NCBI GenBank assembly: GCA_023410675.1
Contig: JAEYPM010000093.1
Coordinates: 1-64,000 of the forward strand
Origin: Bacillota bacterium
GTDB lineage: Bacteria > Bacillota > Clostridia > Lachnospirales > Cellulosilyticaceae
DNA: 64,000 nucleotides
Direction: 5' to 3'
The translations under genes and the position numbers were made by a program. Shown piece by piece: positions 35,714 through 45,211 of this stretch (positions within the stretch are counted from its first letter, which is position 1; every line of letters starts with the position of its first letter). The notes beneath the pieces were generated by a model. That model was given only the letters and a program-made list of their open reading frames with translations. It ran no database searches and had not been told where the DNA came from.

Positions 35714-37042
35714 TTAATCATGGTTATTTGTTTTCCTCTTATCTAAAAGAGCTCCTATATTTTTTTCATAGCCTTCCTCAGAAGGTATATAATACTTCTC
35801 GCCTACTAATTCATCTGGCAAGTATTGTTGTTTAATATAGTGCCCAGGGTAATTATGAGGATACAAGTAACCTGTTCCATGTTCTAATTGTTTTGCTCCA
35901 TTATAGTGGCTATCTCTAAGATGCATAGGAACATAACCAATTTCTTTGTTTTGGATATCTGTTATTGCCTGATCAATTGCCATACAGGATCTATTGCTTT
36001 TAGGAGCACATGCAATATAAAGAGCTGCCTGAGCTAAAATAATTCTGCCTTCAGGCATTCCAATGCGTTCTAAAGCTAACATGCAATTCGTAGCAACAAC
36101 AAGTGCATTAGGATCTGCATTGCCTACGTCCTCACTAGCGGCTATTACGATTCTCCTTGCAATAAATTCTGGCTGCTCACCGGATTCTATAAGTCTTGCT
36201 AAATAATGTGCTGTAGCATCAGGATCACTTCCCCTCATGCTTTTAATAAAAGCAGAAATAATATCATAGTGACTATCCCCATTTTTATCATAGTTTAGCA
36301 CTTTCTTTTGAAGGCACTGCGTAAGCACATCTACAGTAATATTAATTTTCCCATCTTCACTTCTATCAGTGGTGGTTACAGCAAGTTCAATGGTATTGAG
36401 TGCTTTTCTTGCATCTCCTGATGCATTGGTAGCTAAAAAATCAAGTGCTTCTTCTGAAATAGTAGCATTATAAACGCCTAATCCTCTTTCTTCATCTTCT
36501 ATAGCTAACTTTGATATTTCTCTTAAATTTTCATGGCTTAGACCTTTTAATTCAAAAACCATTGATCTAGAAATAAGTGCTTTATTTACTTCAAAGTATG
36601 GATTTTCTGTAGTGGCACCAATCAAAATAATAGTGCCATCTTCTGTATAAGGCAGCAGTGCATCCTGCTGCATCTTATTAAACCTGTGTATCTCATCGAT
36701 AAATACTATCGTTTTTTTCCCATTTAAACCTAGAGAAGTCTTTGCCTCTCCTACTGCCTGAATAATATCTTGCTTAGAAGCAGTTGTTGCATTCAGAACA
36801 ATAAAATGGGACTGGGTTGTATGTGCAATCACCTTTGCAATAGTGGTTTTACCTGTACCTGGTGGTCCATAAAAAATAATGGATTGCAGTTTGTCCGCTT
36901 TGATTGCCCTATAAAGCAATTTGTCTTTCCCAAGTATGTGCTCTTGTCCCACTATTTCATCAATACTCTTTGGTCTCATTCTGGCTGCTAACGGAGATTC
37001 TTTTTTCTTATTTTTTTCACTCACATATTCAAACAAATCCAT
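35714..37042 (-). CDS. rarA: Replication-associated recombination protein RarA (MgsA)
   Basis: AAA+ clamp-loader-like ATPase acting at stalled forks. The 442-residue protein has PLAARMRPKSIDEIVGQ, Walker A GPPGTGKTT and Walker B IVFIDEIHRF. Sensor motifs ATTENP and SGDARKALN follow, and then the helical tetramerisation domain with MRGSDPDATAHYLARL and PEGRIILAQAA. Length and motif order match the family fully. It is transcribed alone, convergent with spoVB and divergent from the TrmB regulator. Confidence 0.95.
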   Translation of the reverse strand: MDLFEYVSEKNKKKESPLAARMRPKSIDEIVGQEHILGKDKLLYRAIKADKLQSIIFYGPPGTGKTTIAKVIAHTTQSHFIVLNATTASKQDIIQAVGEAKTSLGLNGKKTIVFIDEIHRFNKMQQDALLPYTEDGTIILIGATTENPYFEVNKALISRSMVFELKGLSHENLREISKLAIEDEERGLGVYNATISEEALDFLATNASGDARKALNTIELAVTTTDRSEDGKINITVDVLTQCLQKKVLNYDKNGDSHYDIISAFIKSMRGSDPDATAHYLARLIESGEQPEFIARRIVIAASEDVGNADPNALVVATNCMLALERIGMPEGRIILAQAALYIACAPKSNRSCMAIDQAITDIQNKEIGYVPMHLRDSHYNGAKQLEHGTGYLYPHNYPGHYIKQQYLPDELVGEKYYIPSEEGYEKNIGALLDKRKTNNHD

Positions 37043-37234
37043 TATCTATCACCTCATAAGTATTATATCAAAAATAATAACTTGTTATATTTTAAAAATT
37101 AATACACCTTTTAGGTGTGTAGATTATATCCTATAATTCCATTATAATATCTCCATTTTAAGGATAATCTATATTGCTTAAATTCATTATAGGTTTTAGC
37201 ATAATAAGTATTTACGCAACCTTTTCTATTTATC

Positions 37235-37285
37235 TTGACAATTTTCTAATTTCGTCTTATAGTAGTACTAAACAAAACTACTATA
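37235..37285 (+). promoter_or_regulatory. Promoter and palindromic operator of the trmB-lysA operon
   Basis: TTGACA (37235-37240), 17 bp, TATAGT (37258-37263). A perfect 9-bp inverted repeat TATAGTAGT/ACTACTATA (37258-37266 with 37277-37285) overlaps the -10 and ends just before the ribosome site. A bound regulator would block transcription start, which suggests autorepression by the TrmB protein. Confidence 0.75.
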
Positions 37286-37296
37286 AAGGTGACGCT

Positions 37297-37983
37297 ATGG
37301 ATTTTAATACTGCTTTACAAAAAATAGGCTTTTCTCCTCTGGAAGCGATTGTCTATACTACTTTGTCCAAGCATGGCTCATTAACTGGTTATGAAGTTGC
37401 AAAGTTATGTGGTATTTCTCGGTCAAATGTCTATGCAGCTCTCTATAGTCTTCAAGACAAAGGGAAGTGCTATGTGTCAGAAGCCGACAGCACAAAATAT
37501 ATTGCTATCCCAAAGGATGAGCTCCTACTATCTACCAAAAAAGATTTGGAAGAAATACTGCTTACTTTAGAAGATGAATTTCCAGAAGGTATCAGACCAC
37601 TAGATCCTTATATTACCATCACAGGGTATAACAATGTAATTACTAAGATTAAAAATAGTATTTTACTGTGTAAGTCTCATCTTTATATACTGAGTCCTAC
37701 CCCTTATATTCATTTAATTAAAGAAGAGCTTGCCGAAACATCAAGCACAAAAAAAATTACTATTCTATGTGATGAAGTCTTTGATCTTCCCAAAAATATA
37801 ACTATCTATCGTCGCAAAATATCTCCTCAGGGTTTTCATATGATTGTAGATACACAGTTTGTTATCACAGGAGAGCTATCAGATTCTTTTTCACAATGCC
37901 TTTATACTTCAAATCAATCTCTTGTACGCCTTATGCGTGAGAGTTTTATAACAGAATTAGAAATGATAAAATTTAAAAAGTAA
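37297..37983 (+). CDS. TrmB-family transcriptional regulator
   Basis: About 229 residues from MDFNTALQKIGFSP; AAAGGTGA four bases upstream fixes this start, although the frame is open to 37174. The N-terminal winged helix (GFSPLEAIVYTTLSKHGSLTG...ISRSNVYAALYSL) matches TrmB. The C-terminal part resembles the effector/PLD-like domain of that family. It lies 14 bp before lysA in one transcript and overlaps its own operator candidate. The natural reading is a local repressor of lysine synthesis, but the effector is unknown. Confidence 0.88.
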   Translation: MDFNTALQKIGFSPLEAIVYTTLSKHGSLTGYEVAKLCGISRSNVYAALYSLQDKGKCYVSEADSTKYIAIPKDELLLSTKKDLEEILLTLEDEFPEGIRPLDPYITITGYNNVITKIKNSILLCKSHLYILSPTPYIHLIKEELAETSSTKKITILCDEVFDLPKNITIYRRKISPQGFHMIVDTQFVITGELSDSFSQCLYTSNQSLVRLMRESFITELEMIKFKK

Positions 37984-37997
37984 TTAAGGAGGAGTAT

Positions 37998-39248
37998 ATG
38001 TATACTTTATATGGTGATTATACCAAAACTACAAACTTTTTTGAAGGTAATAATGTATTTGATCTTATTCGTGAATATAAAAGTACGCTCTATATATATA
38101 ATGAAAAAATACTTAGAGCTCGCTGCAAAGAAATGAAGAACTTAGTAACTTATGATAATTTTGTTCCACACTACTCCATTAAGGCTAATTCAAATATCCA
38201 TCTTCTTAAAATCGTGCATGAAGAAGGTCTTCATGCTGACGTAATGAGTCCTGGTGAAATTTTTCTAGCAAAACAAAGTGGTTTTACAAGTGATGAATTG
38301 TTTTTTATCCCTAATAATGTTGTTTCTGATGATATGATCTATGCCATTGAAAATAAAGTACTCACTAGCGTAGACTCTCTGTCTCAACTAGAAATGTATG
38401 GTAAGCTTAATCCTGGCGGACGTGTTGCCATTAGGTTTAATCCTGGTGTTGGTGCTGGCCACCATGAAAAGGTTGTTACTGCTGGAAAGGCTACTAAATT
38501 TGGGGTCTCACCAGAATATATAGAAGATGTAAAAATCCTATTAAAGAAATATCATTTAACACTTGTAGGCATTAATCAACATATTGGTTCACTCTTTATG
38601 GATGGAACACCTTACATTCAAAGCACAGATTCTATTTTAGATATTGCTAAAAACTTTGATGACTTAGAGTTTATAGATCTTGGCGGTGGATTTGGTATTC
38701 CTTATCATAAGCAAGAAAACCAGCCAAGACTTGATATTGAGTCTCTAGGGCAACAACTTGATACTGTTCTCTATCAATTTGCAAAAGAATATGGTAAAAA
38801 AATTCAGTTCCAAATTGAACCAGGTAGATACATCCCTTGTGAATGCGGAATATTAGTAGGTACGGTTACTGCACTTAAAGAAAATGGTGGGAAAAAATAT
38901 ATTGGAACGGATATCGGCTTTAATGTCCTTCAAAGACCGATGATCTATGACTCTCATCATGATATAGAAATATATTCTTCAATTGATAAAGCCATAACCT
39001 ATGATGATTTTACAGTAGTAGGTAATATCTGCGAAAGCGGTGATATTTTAGCTCGCGACAGAAGACTTGCCGTGCCTGAAGAGGGAGACCTTCTTGCTCT
39101 AATGGATGCTGGTGCCTATGGCTATAGCATGGCTTCTTCTTACAATCAACGTCCTAGACCTTCTGAAATACTGATTCAAGCTAATGGCGAAGTAAAATGT
39201 ATCAGAAAAAGTGACAGTTTCGAAGACTTAATAAGAAATATGCTATAA
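37998..39248 (+). CDS. lysA: Diaminopimelate decarboxylase
   Basis: PLP fold-type III decarboxylase of 416 residues forming lysine from meso-diaminopimelate. The PLP lysine is K62 (HYSIKANSN), with HIGS, LGGGFG and the C-terminal CESGD catalytic cysteine. EPGRYIPCECGILVG and DAGAYGYSMASSYNQRPRP are characteristic. Carboxynorspermidine or ornithine decarboxylases share the fold, but the last two motifs favour LysA. AAGGAGGAG precedes the ATG. Its partner is the upstream TrmB regulator, an uncommon pairing for a lysine gene, which is normally under a lysine riboswitch. Confidence 0.9.
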   Translation: MYTLYGDYTKTTNFFEGNNVFDLIREYKSTLYIYNEKILRARCKEMKNLVTYDNFVPHYSIKANSNIHLLKIVHEEGLHADVMSPGEIFLAKQSGFTSDELFFIPNNVVSDDMIYAIENKVLTSVDSLSQLEMYGKLNPGGRVAIRFNPGVGAGHHEKVVTAGKATKFGVSPEYIEDVKILLKKYHLTLVGINQHIGSLFMDGTPYIQSTDSILDIAKNFDDLEFIDLGGGFGIPYHKQENQPRLDIESLGQQLDTVLYQFAKEYGKKIQFQIEPGRYIPCECGILVGTVTALKENGGKKYIGTDIGFNVLQRPMIYDSHHDIEIYSSIDKAITYDDFTVVGNICESGDILARDRRLAVPEEGDLLALMDAGAYGYSMASSYNQRPRPSEILIQANGEVKCIRKSDSFEDLIRNML

Positions 39249-39265
39249 TATAAATTCTATAGATC

Positions 39266-39309
39266 CCCATAAAAAACGAGTGAATACTTAAAATATTCAC
39301 TCGTTTTTC
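39266..39309. terminator. Terminator shared by lysA and yajC
   Basis: CGAGTGAATA (39277-39286) pairs with TATTCACTCG (39294-39303), flanked by A6 and T5. It functions in both directions for the convergent lysA (+) and yajC (-) transcripts. Confidence 0.9.
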
Positions 39310-39704
39310 TATTCTTCTACTTCTTCTTCAACTTCTACATATTCATATTCTACACCATCTTCAATAACACGTGTACCCACTTCAGGTTGCTTTGAAATAG
39401 ATAAATTAGGTGCTTGTACACCAGCTACTGCAACCTTTTTTACTGGTATTCTAACGCCTTTATTGAGTCCAAATTCTATAATAAAAACGTCATTAATGCT
39501 ATCTACAATTTTCCCATATACACCTGATTGCAGAAGTACTTCGTCGCCTACTTTAATAGAATTTTGCATTTCAACCAGTTCTTTTTCTTTTTTCTTTTGT
39601 GGCCTTATAGCAAAAAACCACATAGCTCCAAAAATGACAATCATGTAAATAATCATTCCTGTAACACCACCGCCTGTTTGTGCTGTTCCTAATAATACAC
39701 TCAT
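39309..39704 (-). CDS. yajC: Preprotein translocase subunit YajC
   Basis: Single-pass inner-membrane accessory of SecDF. The N-terminal helix is at 15-35 (GMIIYMIVIFGAMWFFAI), followed by RPQKKKEKELVEMQNSIKVGDEVLLQSG and an acidic tail. At 131 residues it is slightly longer than usual because of the tail (EYEYVEVEEEVEE). Its start overlaps the tgt stop by 4 bp, the usual tgt-yajC order in Firmicutes. Confidence 0.92.
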   Translation of the reverse strand: MSVLLGTAQTGGGVTGMIIYMIVIFGAMWFFAIRPQKKKEKELVEMQNSIKVGDEVLLQSGVYGKIVDSINDVFIIEFGLNKGVRIPVKKVAVAGVQAPNLSISKQPEVGTRVIEDGVEYEYVEVEEEVEE

Positions 39705-40849
39705 TTTACCGCCTCCACTTTATTGGTATTTTTATATCCATCTAAACGCATTTTTTTATAGGAAGCAAAACTACCCATTTCTAATGCACTACGGATTTCC
39801 GCCATTAAGTTATTAAAATAATATAAGTTGTGCATGACACAAAGCCTCATGCCTAGCATTTCTTTAGCTTTAAGAAGATGTCTTATATAAGCTCTAGAAT
39901 ATTTTTGACATGAAGGGCACTTACAGTCTGAAGCTATCGGATCCATATCTTTCTCATATTTTTTATTAAAAAGGTTGAGCTTCCCGGTGTTGGTATAAAC
40001 ATGTCCATGCCTTCCATTACGTGCTGGAAGTACACAATCAAAAAAATCTATACCTCTATCCACTGCTTCTAATATATTTTCTGGTGTACCTACGCCCATT
40101 AGGTAAGTTGGTTTATCTTGTGGCAAATAAGGCACTGTACACTCTAATATGCGGTACATGTCTTCATGGGATTCTCCTACTGCAAGTCCACCAATTGCAT
40201 AGCCAGGGAGATTAAATTCTCTTATGACTTTTGCATGCTCTACACGTATATCTTCCATGATACCACCTTGATTAATGCCAAATAACATTTGCTCTTTGTT
40301 AATAGTATCGTCTAATGCATTTAGCCTATTCATTTCATTAATACATCTTTTTAGCCATCGTGTAGTCCTTTCTACCGATGGTATAATATATGCTTTATCT
40401 GCTAGTGCGGGTGGGCATTCATCAAATGCCATGGCTATTGTGGACCCTATATGGGATTGTATTTGCATACTTTCCTCTGGTCCCATAAAGATTTTTCTTC
40501 CATCAATATGGGAAGAAAAATAAACCCCTTCTTCTTTTATCTTTCTAATAGAAGATAAAGAAAATACTTGAAAACCACCTGAATCTGTAAGAATAGGTTT
40601 GTCCCATATCATAAACTTATGAAGCCCTCCTAATTCTTTAATGAGCTCATCTCCTGGTCTTAAGTGAAGATGATAGGTATTTGACAACACAACTTGTGTT
40701 TTTATGGTTTCAAGATCTTCTGTAGATAATGCACCCTTAATAGCTGCTGCAGTCGCTACATTCATAAATACAGGGGTTTCGATGATTCCATGCGGGGTAT
40801 AAAGCCTTCCTCTTTTCGCACGACCTTCTACATGTAGTAATTCATACAT
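39701..40849 (-). CDS. tgt: Queuine/preQ1 tRNA-guanine transglycosylase
   Basis: Exchanges G34 for preQ1 in GUN tRNAs. At 382 residues it has TDSGGFQVFSLS with the catalytic Asp, GINQGG, YAIGGLAVGE, FFDCVLPARNGRHG, and the zinc site CKCPSCQKYS with the later His. The bacterial enzyme uses preQ1, and queA for the next step lies at 44177. No preQ1 riboswitch was found upstream. GGAGA precedes the ATG by six bases. Confidence 0.96.
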   Translation of the reverse strand: MYELLHVEGRAKRGRLYTPHGIIETPVFMNVATAAAIKGALSTEDLETIKTQVVLSNTYHLHLRPGDELIKELGGLHKFMIWDKPILTDSGGFQVFSLSSIRKIKEEGVYFSSHIDGRKIFMGPEESMQIQSHIGSTIAMAFDECPPALADKAYIIPSVERTTRWLKRCINEMNRLNALDDTINKEQMLFGINQGGIMEDIRVEHAKVIREFNLPGYAIGGLAVGESHEDMYRILECTVPYLPQDKPTYLMGVGTPENILEAVDRGIDFFDCVLPARNGRHGHVYTNTGKLNLFNKKYEKDMDPIASDCKCPSCQKYSRAYIRHLLKAKEMLGMRLCVMHNLYYFNNLMAEIRSALEMGSFASYKKMRLDGYKNTNKVEAVK

Positions 40850-41004
40850 AGTATATCTCCAATCAATAATATGCTATAATACAGTTTACAGTAAAACCCA
40901 TATTTTTTCAATAATACAATAAACTTTTATTCTGTTATAGGTTATTATTTCTCTTATGCAGTAATTTATAAGGCACTATTCTATGAGCTTTGGGCCCATC
41001 TGTA

Positions 41005-41033
41005 TTGAAGATATATTTTCTTTCTGATACAAT
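41005..41033 (+). promoter_or_regulatory. Promoter of aroC
   Basis: TTGAAG (41005-41010), 17 bp, TACAAT (41028-41033), 35 bp before the aroC ATG. Confidence 0.7.
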
Positions 41034-41067
41034 AAAGGATATTTTATAATAAAAGAGGTGATATTTT

Positions 41068-42171
41068 ATGTCCGGTTCTACATTTGGTGATCGTTTTAAA
41101 ATAACAACGTTTGGAGAGTCACATGGCGTGGCACTTGGTGTAATCATAGATGGTTGCCCTTCTAATATATCTATTTCATTAGAAGATATTATGAAGGATA
41201 TGAAAAGGCGAAAACCTGGCAATACTAAAATAGGAACAGCAAGACCAGAAGATGATCAAGTTGAAATATTATCTGGTATTTTTGAAGGAAAAACAACAGG
41301 TACGCCTATTTGTCTTATGCTTAGAAATACAAGTCAAAATTCGCATGACTATGATACGATAAAAAATATCTATAGACCTTCTCATGCAGACTATGGTTAT
41401 GATGCAAAATATGGCATAAGGGATTATAGAGGAGGAGGCAGGAGCTCTGGGCGTGAAACTTCTGCAAGGGTAGCTGCAGGTGCAGTGGCCAAAAAAGTTC
41501 TGTCAGAACTTGGTATTACTGTTACCGCTTATACCCGCTCCATTGGTCCTATTACAGTAAAGGATGAAGACTTTCGTTTAGAAGATATTGATCAAAATCT
41601 CATCAGTATGCCAAATAACACCTGTGCTGAGCATGCTCTTGATTATATTCAAACTTTAAGAAAAGAAGAAGATTCTATAGGTGGTATTATTGAGTGCATA
41701 GCTACTGGTGTAAAAGCTGGAATTGGTGAACCCGTTTTTAACAAACTAGATGCTGTCCTTGCCCACGCAGTAATGAGCATTGGTGCTGTAAAAGCATTTG
41801 AAGTTGGTATTGGAACGGCCTCTTCTTTTATGAAAGGCTCTACATACAATGACAGTTTTTATGCCCAAGGACATAATGTTAAAAAATATACCAATCATTC
41901 TGGAGGAATATTAGGTGGTATATCTGATGGCAGTGACATTTTTATCAGAGCACACTTCAAACCAACACCTTCTATTTCTAAAGTGCAAAATACCATCACC
42001 ACTGAGCTTGAAAATACTGAAGTAAGAATAACTGGCAGACATGATCCGGTTGTTGTTCCAAGAGCAGTTGTCGTTGTAGAAGCTATGGTAGCTATAGCTT
42101 TATTAGATAGTCTTCTAGTAGGTATCACTTCAAATATTCATCAGGTTAAAAAGCTGTTTCTTTCTGAATAA
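41068..42171 (+). CDS. aroC: Chorismate synthase
   Basis: FMN-dependent last step of the common aromatic pathway. The 367-residue protein starts SGSTFGDRFKITTFGESHG and has the signature YRGGGRSSGRETSARVAAGAVAKK. The C-terminus has GRHDPVVVPRAVVVVEAM. Length and motifs match. It requires reduced FMN; no flavin reductase is nearby. It stands alone on the + strand with its own promoter, followed 36 bp later by an unrelated exported hydrolase. Confidence 0.96.
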   Translation: MSGSTFGDRFKITTFGESHGVALGVIIDGCPSNISISLEDIMKDMKRRKPGNTKIGTARPEDDQVEILSGIFEGKTTGTPICLMLRNTSQNSHDYDTIKNIYRPSHADYGYDAKYGIRDYRGGGRSSGRETSARVAAGAVAKKVLSELGITVTAYTRSIGPITVKDEDFRLEDIDQNLISMPNNTCAEHALDYIQTLRKEEDSIGGIIECIATGVKAGIGEPVFNKLDAVLAHAVMSIGAVKAFEVGIGTASSFMKGSTYNDSFYAQGHNVKKYTNHSGGILGGISDGSDIFIRAHFKPTPSISKVQNTITTELENTEVRITGRHDPVVVPRAVVVVEAMVAIALLDSLLVGITSNIHQVKKLFLSE

Positions 42172-42206
42172 CTCAAGTAAAAAAGTATGTTTGAGGATGT
42201 GACATC

Positions 42207-43052
42207 ATGAAAAAGCAAATATTCCCTCCTACTATCAGAAAAAATCTGCAGATTGGTCTTATTATCTTGATTGCTTTTTATTGTTTCAGTAGTTTTTACG
42301 TTAATAGATCAAGCTACTATGCACCACCATATGAAAAAGTTGATATTTCTCCCCTATTAGAGAAGCGTACTTATTCTGACGAAGAATACGCTATTCTTTA
42401 TGCACAAACTGGAATAGCAAAACCTATTATAGACGAAATAAAACAAACGAATGATTTCAAAAGCCGCATGCTAGCGTATCAAAACTACTATTTTTCTAAT
42501 GTCATGGTTAAAGCTAAACCCATGTCACCAGTAACATTTTATGAAGTGAGTGAAGATGAAAATAATAAGCCAGTTAAGCTTTTTGAACTTGCTCCTTATA
42601 AAAATGGAGATATCTTTTTCCACAAATCCACTCATACCCTTAACTGGCGGCATGGGCATGTAGGAATCGTTGTTGATGCAAAGCATGGTAAAGTTCTTGA
42701 ATCTTTAGAACCAGGCACCATAAGCGTTTTACAAGATGCAGAAAAATGGACCTATTTTCCTACTTTTAGAATGATGCGTCTTAAAAATATATCCACAGAA
42801 AAAATGGATGAAATTGCCTCTTACACGAAAGAACATTTAAGTGGTATTCCTTACTCTATTTTATCTTTAAAAAGCAATAAAAGCGACGTTACAGCCACTC
42901 ATTGCTCTCTTCTTATATGGCAGGCATACGATGCGTTTGGCATCAATCTTGATAGTAATAAGGGTCTTTTCACATCGCCAAAGGACCTAGCATCTAGTGA
43001 TTATTTAGAGACACTTCAAGTTTTCGGGGTAAATCCTGATAAAAAGTGGTGA
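42207..43052 (+). CDS. Membrane-anchored permuted NlpC/P60 (YiiX-like) hydrolase
   Basis: A 281-residue protein with an N-terminal membrane segment (residues 15-31), so the rest lies outside the membrane. The permuted papain fold has its His early (RHGHVGIVV, H149 or H151) and the nucleophile late (THCSLLIWQAY, C233), the order of the YiiX/YaeF family. Predicted substrates are amide or ester bonds in cell wall or lipids, but none is established here. It lies 36 bp after aroC and probably reads through from it. Confidence 0.78.
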   Translation: MKKQIFPPTIRKNLQIGLIILIAFYCFSSFYVNRSSYYAPPYEKVDISPLLEKRTYSDEEYAILYAQTGIAKPIIDEIKQTNDFKSRMLAYQNYYFSNVMVKAKPMSPVTFYEVSEDENNKPVKLFELAPYKNGDIFFHKSTHTLNWRHGHVGIVVDAKHGKVLESLEPGTISVLQDAEKWTYFPTFRMMRLKNISTEKMDEIASYTKEHLSGIPYSILSLKSNKSDVTATHCSLLIWQAYDAFGINLDSNKGLFTSPKDLASSDYLETLQVFGVNPDKKW

Positions 43053-43107
43053 TATTTTTGATGTGCAATCAAATCTTATAGTCTAAAAGACAATCATATA
43101 ACCAAAG

Positions 43108-43143
43108 AAAAAACGTCCCTTCTTAGCTACACAAAGGGCGTTA
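43108..43143 (-). terminator. Terminator of the frameshifted membrane-protein gene
   Basis: AACGCCCTTT and AAGGGACGTT pair with one bulge, and the minus strand continues TTTTTT. It lies 166 bp beyond the stop codon, so some 3' non-coding RNA is included. Confidence 0.6.
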
Positions 43144-43308
43144 TTCCTTATTCTAAGTATCATGCTTATCACGACTTCATCTGCCTATTTCAAACAAGCA
43201 AAAATCATAAATAAAATGTTATTTACTGCATAACCTTTCTTGAAAAAACATAAATCCTTACTCTATGTACATGGATAGAATTTTGCACATACTTGACTTA
43301 TCCATCCT

Positions 43309-44107
43309 CTAAATACTATTTGTCTCTGATGCATCCACGTAAGTACGCCTTTGAAGATAAAAATAAAGTACGGTAAAATACAAAGCTAATGGTGCTACCG
43401 CCACCATTCCTGATAAAATAACAATAACTGTTGAGGCTTCATATTTAAAATCTCTATAGCTATACCCATTTTTTTCTAATAGTTCATAGTCATTATTAGT
43501 ATGCTCAAGTTCTAGTGCAGCTTTTAGAAATTTTTCTGCCTGCTGATGATTTCCATGCTCATGTGCTATAGTACCTGTTACCTCTCCTACAAATATATAA
43601 CGTCTTTGTATGTTACCACCACTAATTGCTTCTCCTATTGCAATCCCACTTAATATAATCACAATAAAAGCTAATCCTATCCATATTAATGCTTGAGTAC
43701 TAAATATATGGTTCCTATTAATAAACGGAACATACTGCCAAAATAAGAAAGTTATTATTATAATTGTCACTAAAATGAGTATGGCTATTCCTACTCCTAT
43801 ACTACGCTCTTTTTGTCCTTCACTATATATTTGATCACTATATCCATTTTCATGAAAAATCCAATTCCCTTGTTTTATGCTTATGCTATCTCTATCTCTA
43901 TCTCTCAAGTGAGTCATAACAGATTCTTCTATTTCAGGATAGTTTTCATGTACCGTGCTCACAATGCCAGAAATATAAGAATAGTAATCATAGTCAACCC
44001 ATGTTATTACCCCTATTCCTACAATAAATCCTCCAAATACAATGATGCATACTCCTAACGCCAGTGATAAGCATATACTTTTAAGAATGCTTCTTGTTTT
44101 TTTTCAT
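43309..44107 (-). CDS. Membrane protein gene interrupted by a frameshift in an A8 tract
   Basis: The uninterrupted part (43309-43962) gives 217 residues starting at an internal GTG without a good ribosome site. Upstream the same frame continues as a signal-anchor helix (SICLSLALGVCIIVFGGFIV) but has no start codon. An ATG at 44105-44107, with GGGGAG seven bases before it, is one base out of frame across eight adenines (44097-44104). With seven A the protein would be 265 residues starting MKKTRSILKS. It has about four membrane helices in the intact form. Function is unknown; it follows queA. Confidence 0.7.
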
Positions 44108-44176
44108 TACCTATCTCCCCCTATTGCACATTAATAAAATCCATTTTCGTTTAAATTATAAGCTATACTATCGCTC

Positions 44177-45202
44177 TTATATAATAAGCATGGCATCACC
44201 AAAGCTAAAAAATCTATATTTATTAGTAATTGCTTCTTTATATGCGTTTAATACATGCTCTCTTCCTGCTAATGCACTTACTAGCATGATGAGTGTAGAT
44301 TCAGGTAAATGAAAGTTTGTTATGAGTCCATTAATACATTTAAAGGTATAGCCAGGGTAAATAAATATATTGGTCCAGCCACTTCCTTCTTTTATCATGC
44401 CTTCATCATTACAGCACGACTCAAGTGTCCGTGTACTTGTTGTGCCAACAGATATAACTTTTTTTCCTTGCTCTTTTGCCTTATTAATGATCGCTACATT
44501 TTGATTATTGATACTATAATATTCTGAATGCATCTCATGCTCTAAAATATTATCAGTCTTAACTGGCCTAAAAGTACCAAGCCCAACATGAAGGGTAATG
44601 TAAGCAATTTGAATGCCCTTTTGTTTAAGTCTATCAAGAAGTTCATTTGTGAAATGCAATCCTGCGGTTGGTGCAGCTGCACTTCCTGTATTTTTTGAGT
44701 AGACGGTTTGATATCTTTCTCTATCTTCAAGTTTTTCATGAATGTAGGGTGGCAGAGGCATTTCTCCAAGCTTATCTAAGGTCTCCTCAAAAATACCTTC
44801 ATAGGTAAATTCTATGATTCTTTTCCCATCTTCAATAATATCTTTAATGGTTCCTATGAGCTCTCCACTTCCAAATTGAATGGCATCACCAATTCTGGCT
44901 TTCTTCCCAGGTTTGACAAGTACTTCCCATTCTTTTTCACTTTTTCTAGTTAGAAGTAAAATCTCAACCTTTCCTCCGCCTGGATGCTTACTGCCAAAAA
45001 GTCTCGCAGGAATAACCCGCGTATCATTAAGGACTAGGCAGTCTCCTTCTTCTAGATAGTTTATCATATCACTAAAATGTTTGTGTTTTATCTCTCCTGT
45101 ATCTTTATCTAGCACCATAAGCTTTGAGGATGTCCTATCTTCAAGTGGTATTTGTGCTATAAGCTCTTCTGGTAGCTCAAAGTAAAAATCCGATGTCTTC
45201 AT
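44177..45202 (-). CDS. queA: S-adenosylmethionine:tRNA ribosyltransferase-isomerase
   Basis: Transfers the ribose of SAM to preQ1-tRNA to give epoxyqueuosine. The 341-residue protein begins TSDFYFELPEELIAQIP and has LNDTRVIPARLFG, PGKKARIGD, AAPTAGLHFT, HVGLGTFRPV and NFHLPESTLIMLVSA, all typical of QueA. It lies 9 bp after the SpoIID-like gene. Together with tgt at 39701 it shows that queuosine-pathway tRNA modification is active. Confidence 0.96.
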   Translation of the reverse strand: MKTSDFYFELPEELIAQIPLEDRTSSKLMVLDKDTGEIKHKHFSDMINYLEEGDCLVLNDTRVIPARLFGSKHPGGGKVEILLLTRKSEKEWEVLVKPGKKARIGDAIQFGSGELIGTIKDIIEDGKRIIEFTYEGIFEETLDKLGEMPLPPYIHEKLEDRERYQTVYSKNTGSAAAPTAGLHFTNELLDRLKQKGIQIAYITLHVGLGTFRPVKTDNILEHEMHSEYYSINNQNVAIINKAKEQGKKVISVGTTSTRTLESCCNDEGMIKEGSGWTNIFIYPGYTFKCINGLITNFHLPESTLIMLVSALAGREHVLNAYKEAITNKYRFFSFGDAMLII

Positions 45203-45211
45203 GTACTTCTC

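Noticed and set aside
40935..41222. Open frame on the minus strand before tgt, overlapping the start of aroC
   Set aside because: It crosses the aroC promoter, ribosome site and conserved N-terminus. No family motifs and no ribosome site were seen.
43271..43305. ATGGATA/TATCCAT inverted repeat
   Set aside because: No T-run on either side and a wide loop. It is too weak to call a terminator or operator, and a better terminator for the same gene is at 43108-43143.
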